From Erythrobacter ramosus (lineage in GTDB: Bacteria > Pseudomonadota > Alphaproteobacteria > Sphingomonadales > Sphingomonadaceae): 64,000 nt of DNA. Positions 51,769 to 60,800 of the stretch are shown here, in pieces. A model generated the notes under the pieces. It was not told the DNA's origin. It searched no databases and saw only the letters and a list, made by a program, of their open reading frames with translations. The position numbers and the translations under genes are program-made. Within the stretch, counting starts at the first letter, position 1. The number at the start of each line of letters is the position of its first letter. The stretch spans positions 25,632 through 89,631 of the forward strand of contig NZ_WTYB01000003.1 in the NCBI RefSeq assembly GCF_009828055.1, read 5' to 3'.

Positions 51769-53907
51769 TTACTCAGCCGTGACGCCCATTTCCTTGAGCA
51801 GGCGGTCCGCGCCGTCGACCTTTTCCATGGTCCACAGCATGAAGCGGCTGTCGACATGGATGGTGCGGTTGATCTTGGGATCATACATCCAGTCGCTGAC
51901 CACGCCTTCGATCGTGCCGTCGAACGCGAGGCCGACAAACTCGCCGCGCGCATTCAGCGTCGAGGAGCCGGAATTGCCGTTGGTGATGTCCACGGTGGAG
52001 AGGTAATCGACCGGCAGGGTGCCCAGTTCCGGCGCGGCCCAGCGGCCGTAATCCTTCGACTTGATCAGCTCCACCATCTTGTCGGGCGCGTCGAATTCGC
52101 CGCGTCCGGTGTGCTTGGCGACGATGCCCTCGGCGGTGGTGAACGGCGTCCACACCTGCCCGTCAACCGCCTTGCCCATCACCTTGCCATAGGTGAAGCG
52201 CAGCGAGCCATTGGCGTCGGGATACATGGTCTTGCCCTGCGATGCGGCATAGGCAAGGCGCGCTTCCATGACCTTGGAACGGGCCTTCTGGACTTCGCCC
52301 GAACGAGCCTTTTCTTCCGCTTCATTGGCCATCGCTTCGTCATAGGTGGCGACCGCCAGCTGGATGAAGGGATCGTTCGACGCCTTGAAGTCGGCGGGGG
52401 TCTTACCCATCCACTCCATCCGCTTGGCGGTGTTGCCGAGTTCGGTCGCGGAATAGAACGCCGCAAGGTCGCGGCCTTCCATGAAGGTATCGAAGCTGGC
52501 GCTGCGCTGTTCGGCGGGCAGGGTGCGGTATTCGGCAATGCCGTCTTCCCAGATCGCCTTGTCGATCTCGGCCACGTAGCGCCGCTCGATCCGCTGCATC
52601 CCTTGCGTCATGAATGCGCGGTCACGTTCCTGATAGCCGGGTTCGCGGTCCTTGTCGGGCTTGGCCTGTTCGTTCGCCCAGCGATACAGCTGGCGCGCCG
52701 CACCATAAAGCTGGCCGCGGCCTAGCATTCCGCGCTTGGCATCGGCCAGCGCTTCGGAGTTGCTGGTCGCGATCAGCGTGTCGAGTTCTGCCAGCGCTGC
52801 GCCGTACTGCGCCTCGCGCTTGGGGTCAGCCTTGATCCACGCGCGGAAGCCCGCTTCCTCAGCCTGCTTCTTTTCGACCAGCGAGATGGCATCGGCGCCC
52901 GCCATCTGGCCAGCGATCTTCTTTTCGTAGTTTTCCACGCCCTGCAGCGTTGCGGCATAGGCGATGGTGGCGGCTTGATTGCCTGCGGTCAGCGCGTCGA
53001 TCATGTCGCCATATTCGGCCAGCATCGCCTGCTGATAGGGATAGAGTTCCTCGTAATAGAAGCGCGCTTCTTCAGCCGAGCGCAGGCGCTCCGTAGTACC
53101 GGGGAAGCCGGCGACCATGATGAAATCGCCGTCCTTCACGCCTTCCTTCGCGATCGGGAGCCAGGCCTTGGGCTTGAACGGCACGTTATCCTTGCTGAAC
53201 GCAGCCGACGAACCATCGGGCGCCACATAGGCACGGTAGAACGAGAAATCGCCGGTGTGGCGCGGCCACATCCAGTTGTCCTTCTCGCCGCCGAAATTGC
53301 CAACGCCCGCAGCGGGGGCATAGACCAGACGCACGTCCTTGATCTCAAGCTGCTGCTGGAGCCAGTACTGCTGTCCGCCGAAATAGGCGCGCACATCGCA
53401 GCGGCGGTTGGCCTGCTTTTCGCACGCTTCGATCAACGCGGTGCGGTTGGCCTGCAAGCGGTCATAGCGCGCGCGGCCTTCGAGCTTGTCGGCGCCCTTG
53501 AGCATGTCCTTGGAAACATCGCGCAGGTCTTCGATCACGTAGACGCGGCTGCCGGGGGCGGCGGGGAGTTCATCGCCCAGCGTTTTCGCGAGGAAGCCGT
53601 TGGTGAGGTAGTCGTTCTCGGGCGAAGAATTGTACTGGAGTGATCCGGCGACGCAGTGGTGGTTGGTCGCAACCAGACCTTCGGGCGACAGGAACGCAGC
53701 CGAACAGCCGCCCAGTGAAGCAATCGCGGTCAGCGGCGGGCGCTGAAGATCGCCGAGGGTCTTGGCGTCGAGTTCAAGCCCGGCGGCTTTCATTGCGTCG
53801 GCGATAGCGCCGGTCTGGCTCGGCAGCCACATGCCTTCGTCGGCTTGAACGGCGGCAGGAGCGGCAATCATCAGGGCCGAAACCCCGGCGAGCAGGAACT
53901 TCTTCAT
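51769..53907 (-). CDS. S46-family dipeptidyl peptidase (DPP7/DPP11 type)
   Basis: A 712-residue periplasmic serine peptidase removing dipeptides from peptide N termini. Signal peptide MKKFLLAGVSALMIAAPAAVQA; catalytic His region GGCSAAFLSPEGLVATNHHCV; the typical FGGEKDNWMWPRHTGDFSFYRAYV block; and the Ser region ITNGNSGSSTLNARGEFVGLAFDG. The length fits the S46 family. It is monocistronic in appearance. Such enzymes are common in peptide-feeding Bacteroidetes, Xanthomonads and Sphingomonads. Confidence 0.92.
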   Translation of the reverse strand: MKKFLLAGVSALMIAAPAAVQADEGMWLPSQTGAIADAMKAAGLELDAKTLGDLQRPPLTAIASLGGCSAAFLSPEGLVATNHHCVAGSLQYNSSPENDYLTNGFLAKTLGDELPAAPGSRVYVIEDLRDVSKDMLKGADKLEGRARYDRLQANRTALIEACEKQANRRCDVRAYFGGQQYWLQQQLEIKDVRLVYAPAAGVGNFGGEKDNWMWPRHTGDFSFYRAYVAPDGSSAAFSKDNVPFKPKAWLPIAKEGVKDGDFIMVAGFPGTTERLRSAEEARFYYEELYPYQQAMLAEYGDMIDALTAGNQAATIAYAATLQGVENYEKKIAGQMAGADAISLVEKKQAEEAGFRAWIKADPKREAQYGAALAELDTLIATSNSEALADAKRGMLGRGQLYGAARQLYRWANEQAKPDKDREPGYQERDRAFMTQGMQRIERRYVAEIDKAIWEDGIAEYRTLPAEQRSASFDTFMEGRDLAAFYSATELGNTAKRMEWMGKTPADFKASNDPFIQLAVATYDEAMANEAEEKARSGEVQKARSKVMEARLAYAASQGKTMYPDANGSLRFTYGKVMGKAVDGQVWTPFTTAEGIVAKHTGRGEFDAPDKMVELIKSKDYGRWAAPELGTLPVDYLSTVDITNGNSGSSTLNARGEFVGLAFDGTIEGVVSDWMYDPKINRTIHVDSRFMLWTMEKVDGADRLLKEMGVTAE

Positions 53908-53999
53908 CGAGCAGATACCTCTTGCGAGCGATGGCCGGCGCGCACGTAGGCGGCGGCGGCTATCGGAGTGGATCGCGCCCGCGGGCGCATGGGGGGCTG

Positions 54000-54653
54000 T
54001 TAGGCCAGATGCGAAGGCGGCGAAAGACCCGAATCGGCCCCATCGGCGATTGACTTGCTTGCCGGGTTGAGCACCAGCAGCAGCCGCGCGGCGCCCGTCC
54101 CGGCAATTGGCGGCGAGCGGTGTATCGCGGGGCGCTCGGTCGCGAGCTTGCCCTTGAACAGGCCGATATCGAAGGGGGCGAGGCGGTTGATATGCCGGGG
54201 CGTTTCGCCTGCGGCGACGCGGGCGGCATCATCCTCGTCCAACCAATCGGTGCCTTCGCCGACATAGGTCGTAATCAGCCGGGCAGTAACGTAGTCGGCG
54301 TGGAACTTGCGGCAGGAATCGGTGCGCACAACTTCAAGTCGCAGCTCGAGCTTGGCAAGGTCCATTGCCGCGCAGAACAGCTCGGCGAGCCGGACGGCAT
54401 CCTCAACCAGCGCGCGGTGTAGCGCAGCGCTGCCGCCATAGCCGCCCTGTGCCAGCCCCTCGGTAAGCAGTGCGGGCAGGCCTGCCACATCGCAGGTGAA
54501 GCGCAGGTCATGCGGCGTACCTTCGATAAGCGGCGCAAAATCGGCAAAGGGCGCGCGCTGCCAGATCGCAAGGTTGCAGTGGGGCTCCCCGATAGCGTGC
54601 AGCACCTCGGGACTTCCGGAAATATGGGACATGGGAGCGAGCAGCGTTGCCAT
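54000..54653 (-). CDS. DUF1826 protein
   Basis: About 217 residues. The DUF1826 signature is visible in RTDSCRKFHADYVTARLITTYVGEGTDWLDED, with conserved Cys-x-x-x-His-x-Asp that could bind metal, and LAPFDIGLFKG / AIHRSPPIAG further on. Function unknown; members have been noted near zinc-homeostasis genes. The start is uncertain: the ATG at 54653 is used because the longer reading (to 54788) crosses a likely promoter with a 17-bp palindrome. Confidence 0.75.
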   Translation of the reverse strand: MATLLAPMSHISGSPEVLHAIGEPHCNLAIWQRAPFADFAPLIEGTPHDLRFTCDVAGLPALLTEGLAQGGYGGSAALHRALVEDAVRLAELFCAAMDLAKLELRLEVVRTDSCRKFHADYVTARLITTYVGEGTDWLDEDDAARVAAGETPRHINRLAPFDIGLFKGKLATERPAIHRSPPIAGTGAARLLLVLNPASKSIADGADSGLSPPSHLA

Positions 54654-54681
54654 AAATGGTGATGACCCTGTGCAGCAACTT

Positions 54682-54698
54682 ATGAGACGTTGTATCAT
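54682..54698. promoter_or_regulatory. 17-bp palindrome upstream of the DUF1826 gene
   Basis: ATGAGAC, GTT, GTATCAT: 6 of 7 positions pair. It lies 29 bases upstream of the chosen DUF1826 start, in the divergent gap with a lipoprotein gene. A Fur/Zur-type or other dimeric regulator could bind; the identity is speculative. Confidence 0.35.
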
Positions 54699-54817
54699 GC
54701 CTTTAAGCCCTTGCCGGATCACTGGCAAGGCTCGGGATGCGAAAGTCTCTTGCGAACCATTATCATCTGGGCCATGAGGCCACGACATATCTCCCGGCCT
54801 GAAGGATACCGCTTCCC

Positions 54818-55678
54818 ATGAACAGCACGCTCAAACTCTGGACCCAGCTTGGCCTCGGCACCGCACTTGCCGGTGGGCTGCTGGCGGCCTGTGGCGGCGA
54901 AGCGGGCGGTGAGGGCGCTGCAACTGGCACGGTGGGCGGCGAAACGGCTGCGACCGCAGGCGAGGGTGAAGGTGGCAGCGGCGCTGGCGAAGGCGGCGGC
55001 GGCGAGACGGCTGGCGGCGAGGGCGAGGGCGGCGTTGCCGTCACCGATGCAGCCACCGATCCGGTCGCCTACGGGATCGCGCTCGCCGTGGCCGAAGCGC
55101 ACGTCGTTGCTGCGCGCGATGCCTATGCGGCGGGCAAGAAGGAAGCGGCCGCCGAAATGTTCGCTCACCCGGTGAGCGAAGTGCTGGTCGACATGGACCC
55201 GGTCTTTGCCAAGCTTGGCGTCAAGGATTTCAAGGAGCTGTTCACGACAGCATCGCTCGCCGCAAATGACGGCAAGAGCGTCGCCGAAGTCGGCAAGGCC
55301 TATGACGCGATCATCGCCGCACTGCGCGGTGCGGCTCAGAAGGCTCCCAAGTCTGACGCGACGTCGGCGAAGGTCGCCATTGGCATCATCGCCGACCAGA
55401 TCGAGCGGTCGAGCGCGATGTATCGCACTCTGCCCAAGAACGACAGTTACGAGCCTTATCTGGACGGTTACGGCTTCGCCAAGGTGGCCGCGTCTGCCTT
55501 CGCGACCAATGGCGCGGCGATCAAGGCCGAGAACCCCGCCGCCCATACCCGCATCACCGAAGCGCTCGGCGTGCTGGGTCAAGCCTATCCCGGCGCTGCC
55601 CGTCCGGCCAAGCTGTCGGTTGAACCCGGTGCGGTGTCAGGGGCGTCGGCAAAGGTGATGCTCGCGGCTGCGGGTTGA
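54818..55678 (+). CDS. Lipoprotein with a Gly/Glu-rich linker
   Basis: A 286-residue exported protein. Signal with lipobox GLLAACGG (Cys near residue 25), then about 45 residues made almost only of Gly, Glu, Ala and Thr, a flexible stalk, then a helical domain (about 80-285) with LAVAEAHVVAARDAYAAGKKEAAAEMFAHPVSEVLVDMDPVF and IADQIERSSAMYRTL. No named family recognised. It would sit anchored in the envelope with the helical domain held out by the stalk. Divergent from DUF1826. Confidence 0.75.
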   Translation: MNSTLKLWTQLGLGTALAGGLLAACGGEAGGEGAATGTVGGETAATAGEGEGGSGAGEGGGGETAGGEGEGGVAVTDAATDPVAYGIALAVAEAHVVAARDAYAAGKKEAAAEMFAHPVSEVLVDMDPVFAKLGVKDFKELFTTASLAANDGKSVAEVGKAYDAIIAALRGAAQKAPKSDATSAKVAIGIIADQIERSSAMYRTLPKNDSYEPYLDGYGFAKVAASAFATNGAAIKAENPAAHTRITEALGVLGQAYPGAARPAKLSVEPGAVSGASAKVMLAAAG

Positions 55679-55935
55679 CGCTTTCTCCTCTCAAGCTCCC
55701 TGCCCGGCGCTGGTTGCGCCTGCGAAAGTTGCTCAAACGCGACAAAGTGTCCCGCAAGCGCCCGCGCAGGCCTTTGCGCGCTTGTGTTTGCGGTGGGCCC
55801 GAGTAGTCTGCCTGCATACGAGGGGTCGTAGGTTCACCGGCGACATCAGCTGTTGGCGTGTGGACCATGGGGAAAGGCACAACGCCGCGAGCGCGCGCAT
55901 AGCGCCTGCCCGGGCGTGAGCTTTTGGGGGGGACC

Positions 55936-57807
55936 TTGTCGCACGCTCATACCTGCCTGCATCAGGTGCAGTCCGCCGTCTTTTCGAACCGGCCCGCTCG
56001 GGATCGTCGGGCTTTGCGCCCTGTCGGCCTGCGCGTTCTCGTGTCAGCCGTGGCATTGGCCACCGGGCTGGTCAGCGCGAGCGATCCCGCCTTTGCCCAA
56101 GCCGCCCAGGTCACGCCGCCCAACCGCAGCGACCTGATCCCGCCGGAGCTGCGCCGCGAGGATCGCAGCGTCACCCTCACCATCGACGGAGATTTCGAGC
56201 GGCCCCCGTGCGCGCTCGACCGACCTGAGTTTGCCGGGATCAAGTTCACGGTTGCAGGCGCGCAGTTCAACGGGCTCGACCGGGTGCCGGGCCTGTCGCT
56301 CGAGAGCGCCTATGCCGACTATCTCGGGCGCGAGCTGCCGGTGTCCGTGCTGTGCGATATCCGCGCCGAAGCCAATGCGATCCTGCGCCGCCAGGGCTAT
56401 CTCGCGACGGTCGAAATCCCCGAGCAGAACCTTGCCGATAACATCCCCGATTTCAACGTGGTGTTCGGGCGGCTGACAGCGGTGCGGGTGCGCGGCGATG
56501 CCGGGCCGTCGGAAAAGCTGGTGGCAGGCTATCTCGAAAAGCTCACCCAGCAGGACGTGTTCAACACCAACGCGGCTGAGCGCTATCTGTTGCTCGCCGA
56601 TGATGTGCCCGGTCTGGATGTCCGCCTCTCGCTGCGGCCGGCGGCGGGCGGCGCGCCGGGCGATCTGGTGGGAGAAATCGCGGTTCTGCGCCAGCGCGCA
56701 GTGATCGATTTCAACGTCCAGAACTTCGGCTCCAAAGCGATTGGCCGGTTCGGCGGAACGCTGCGCGGCGAGCTTTATGATCTGACGGGTCTGGGCGACC
56801 GGACCACCGTGGCCATGTTCAGCACGCTGGAGTTTACCGAACAGCAGACAGTGCAGATCGGGCACGACTTCCGTGTCGGCAGCGAGGGCCTGCGGTTGGG
56901 CGGGCAGTTCACCTTCAGCACCTCCAACCCCGCAGTCGGGCTGGCCGGTATTGATGTCGAATCCGAAACAATCTTCGCTAGCCTGTTCGCCAGCTATCCG
57001 CTGGTGCGCACACGCGGCCACAGCCTGTTTGCCGATGTCGGCTTCGATTATGTCGATCAGGAAGTGCAACTGAACAATTTCGGCCTGACCGATGACCGGG
57101 TGCGGATGGTCTATGCCCGGTTGGCGGGCGAATGGACCGATCAGCAATCTGTCCTGCGCGCAGATGGCTATTCCCCCTATGAGCCCAAGCTGCAACTGCG
57201 CTACGGCATCGAAGCGCGCCACGGGCTCGATGTGTTCAATACCAGCCCGGACTGTCGGCCCAATCTGCTCGGCTGTCTCATCGGCGCGGCTGTTCCGCCA
57301 AGCCGGATCGAGGCTGACCCCACGCCGCTGCTGGTGCGGATCAATGCCGATTTCGAATATCGCCCCACCCCGAAGGTGACCTTCGCGCTCGATACCCAAG
57401 CGCAAATCACCAAGGATCCGCTGCCCGCCTTCGAGGAAATTGCGGCTGGCAGTTTCTCGATCGGGCGCGGTTATGATCCGGGCGCGGTGCTGGGCGATAG
57501 CGGGATCATGAGCGCGTTCGAAATGCGCTACGGCTCGCTTGTCTCCAAGAATGCGAGCGGGCTTGCCTTCCAGCCCTATCTGTTCACCGATGTCGCCTAC
57601 GTCTGGAACGAGGACCCCAGCCGCTCCCCCACCAACCCCGACCGGCTGTGGTCGGCCGGCGGGGGCCTGCGCGTCAGCTGGGCGCCGGGTGTCCAGAGCG
57701 ATTTTCTGATCGCGGTGCCGCTCCAGCGGCCCGATCTTGCCGCTGACCGCGGCGATGTCCGCTTCATGTTCACGCTCACTGCCCGCTTGCTTCCGTGGAG
57801 ATATTGA
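55936..57807 (+). CDS. TpsB: two-partner secretion outer-membrane transporter (ShlB/FhaC family)
   Basis: About 623 residues. After a signal-like stretch (VLVSAVALATGLVSASDPAFA) come a POTRA-type region (about 70-210, IKFTVAGAQFNGLDRVPGLSLE to NVVFGRLTAVRVRG) and a 16-strand-type barrel with RFGGTLRGELYDLTGLGDRTTV and the GRGYDPG block typical of Omp85-like transporters (VRGY/F equivalent). No ATG fits; TTG at 55936 follows a G-rich ribosome site and keeps the signal peptide, while another TTG lies at 55924. Immediately upstream of its TpsA substrate. Confidence 0.85.
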   Translation: MSHAHTCLHQVQSAVFSNRPARDRRALRPVGLRVLVSAVALATGLVSASDPAFAQAAQVTPPNRSDLIPPELRREDRSVTLTIDGDFERPPCALDRPEFAGIKFTVAGAQFNGLDRVPGLSLESAYADYLGRELPVSVLCDIRAEANAILRRQGYLATVEIPEQNLADNIPDFNVVFGRLTAVRVRGDAGPSEKLVAGYLEKLTQQDVFNTNAAERYLLLADDVPGLDVRLSLRPAAGGAPGDLVGEIAVLRQRAVIDFNVQNFGSKAIGRFGGTLRGELYDLTGLGDRTTVAMFSTLEFTEQQTVQIGHDFRVGSEGLRLGGQFTFSTSNPAVGLAGIDVESETIFASLFASYPLVRTRGHSLFADVGFDYVDQEVQLNNFGLTDDRVRMVYARLAGEWTDQQSVLRADGYSPYEPKLQLRYGIEARHGLDVFNTSPDCRPNLLGCLIGAAVPPSRIEADPTPLLVRINADFEYRPTPKVTFALDTQAQITKDPLPAFEEIAAGSFSIGRGYDPGAVLGDSGIMSAFEMRYGSLVSKNASGLAFQPYLFTDVAYVWNEDPSRSPTNPDRLWSAGGGLRVSWAPGVQSDFLIAVPLQRPDLAADRGDVRFMFTLTARLLPWRY

Positions 57808-57808
57808 G

Positions 57809-60800
57809 ATGACCAGTGCGACCCGGAGCCGCCATCCCCGCGCCAAGCGTTCGCACCTCATGCTCGGCTGCGGCAGTGCCGCGCTAGCGCTGGCGCTGTT
57901 GCTGCCCACCCGGGCCGAAGCACAGGGTATTCTTGCAGACGGCAACGTCGTGTTCGGCGCGGCGAGCATCGTCGATACCGGGCCGACCAACACGACGGTC
58001 GATCTGTTCACGCCGACGGTGGTGATCGACTGGTCGCCGAACGAGGATAACAATGGCGACGCACTGGATTTTATCCGTGAAGATGCCAGCGCCTTGTTCC
58101 GCAACTTTCAAACGCCAAACTTCGCGGTTTTGAACCGGATCCTGCCGACCGCCAACGGTAACGTTTTGACGATTAATGGCACGGTCCTGTCGCGTTTCGT
58201 CGACCAAAATAGCGGGAGCTCGCCGGCCGGGACGGTCGCCTTCTATTCGCCGACCGGGATTTTGATCGGCGGCACTGCAACTTTCGATGTCGGCAGCCTG
58301 CTGTTGACCACGCTGAATATCCAACCGGGCGACTTCGAGGCTTTCGGGCAAGGCGCTCTTGCGACCTTCACCGGCGCCGCAGGATCGACCGCGCGTGTCC
58401 AGATCAATCCCGGCGCACAGATTCTTGCGACGCCGGAAAACGCCTATTTCGCGGTGGTCGCGGCCGACATCGAAATGCTGGGCACGGCGCGGATCAACGG
58501 CAGCCATGCCTATGTCGCGGGCGAGGTGGTCAATCTCGGCTTCTCGAACGGGCTGTTCAGCATCTTGGTCCCTGTTGGCACGGCGGCGTCCGGCGAGGTG
58601 GTGACGGTCAACGGCAATGTCGGCGGCCCGTCGAGCACCGGGTCGGGCGACAATCACATGATCTACGGCGTCGCCCGCGCCGGTGCTGACCCGATCAGCA
58701 TGCTGTTCAGCGGCAATCTTGGCTTCGATCCCGCGCAGGGCGCCAGTATCGTAAATGGCGAAATCATTCTGTCTGCCAACTATAACGTGTCCGGCCGCTC
58801 TGTGAACGGCAACACCATCAGCAACGGGATCGCGGCGACCTTTAACGGTAACTCCGAGCTAAGTGATGTTCGCGCCGATATCTTCATCGATGATTTCACC
58901 GCCAGCAGCAGCCTGCTGGCGATCGGCACCCACCGGGTGCAGGCAACATCCTTCGATGTCGCGAGTTCGGTCGCCGGCAATCTGCTGCTCGTCGGCCGCC
59001 AGAATGCCGAACTGATCGCGCAAAACGGCCAGGGTTTCACCGTCACCGGCGATGTGCTGGTCGACTCGCGCGATTACGGGGAGAGCGGCCCCAGCCTGCA
59101 ATCACTTGATGCGATCAACGCACAAGGCGGGTCTTCGCTGATCCTTGCTGGGGTTGGCAGTGATGTAACCATCTCAGGCAGCGCGCTGGTGACGGCCGAT
59201 GCCTTTGGCGGATTTGATTCCGGCAATCTGACAGCAGGCAGGGCCATAGCCGGTTCGGCGGTGGTCAATGCGGCTGGCGGCGATATCAGCATCGGCGGGG
59301 CCGCGACCATCAAGGCGCGCGGGCTCGCTACCACAACCTCTGGTGCCGTAGTGGGCGCCGAAGCACGCGGCGGACTGGCACAACTTGCGGCAAGTCAGGG
59401 TGGCTCTGCCGATGTCGCCCAAAAGCTCAGCCTATTCGCTGAGGCGGTTGCCGCCGAGGGTTCGCAGGTCAGCCTCTCGACCGTGTCGAACGCCTATGGT
59501 GGGCAAGCGCTGATGACTGTGGCTGCCGGCGGCGGCACCCTGGCTATCGGCGGCGAAGTCGAGGCCAATGCCAATGCCCGCGGCGGTTCTTCGAATAGCG
59601 CTGGGGCTGGTTCTATTGGCGATGCCGGGACAGCTGCGGCCACGATCAACGGGCCGGGACTGATCACCATCACCGGACGGATGCAGCTCGATGCACAAGG
59701 GTTCGGCGGCGCCAATGGTAGTGGCACCGGCGGCGTCGGGCTAGGCGGCCGTGCTTCGGCGACGACGTTCTCGGGCGGAACGATCGCCATCGGCGGAACA
59801 ATCGACGCCAGCTTCCGGGCCGACGCGCGGGGTGAGGGCGGCGCCGGGGTGGACGGCGGCGACGGGTCCGGCGGGATTGCCGGAGCGATCGCCGAAATCG
59901 GCACGGTCACCATACTTGGCCGCGCTCAGGCGACCAGCGACGGTATTGGCGGCAACGCGACATTCGGGTTTGGCGGCAATGGCGGGATTGGCCGGGGCGG
60001 TAATGCGTTTTTCCAGGCCAACGGCACGCTGACGCAGAACGCAACGCTCACCATCGGCGGCGATGCCAGCGTGTTCGCGCAAGGCACGGGCGGTGGCGGC
60101 GGGCAGACCGATGGTGCGGCGATTGCCCCCGGGCGTGGCGGCGATGGCATTGGCGGGGATGGTGCTGTCCCCAATCAGGCTGATCCGACCTTCACCAATG
60201 GAGCCTTCATTCTCGCTGGTGGAGACAGGGGCAACCTCACGGTAACCGGAAGCGCGCTGCTCGCGGCCACGGGAACTGGCGGTCAGGGCGGGGCTGCTGA
60301 CTCACTGATCGACGGCGGGCGCGGCGGCGACGGGTTTGGCGGACTGGCGCAGACTGGCTTGGAATTGTTTGGGCTGAACGGCTCCGTCGGTCAGGGAGCC
60401 GCCATCTTCGGTGACGTGGTGGCATCCGCCAACGGCACAGGCGGAAGTGGCGGCGGTGCGGACTTCGGTTTTGCGACCGGCGCGGGCGGCAATGGCACCG
60501 GCGGCTCTGCGGCGCTGAGCGTGAGAGCGGGTGACGTGACCGCCAACCAGATTTCGCTCGAAGCCTTCGGCTCCGGCGGCGCCGGACGCGTGGGCGGCAC
60601 CGGGACCGGCGGCGCGGCGACAGCTCTCGGCAGCCTCGGCGGCACTGTGTCCATGACGCAGTTCAATGCCTTCGCGACTGGCGCTGGCGGTAGTAGCGGC
60701 TTTTCAACGGGCGGGCTTGGCCTCGGCGGGGAAGCGGCTATCGCATTGCAGGGTATCAGCGTCACGGTTTCGGGCGACACGATCGTCGAGGCGAACGGCG

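Noticed and set aside
56044..58104. 686-codon minus-strand open frame opposite tpsB/tpsA
   Set aside because: Antisense shadow; TpsB has POTRA and barrel motifs in the plus frame.
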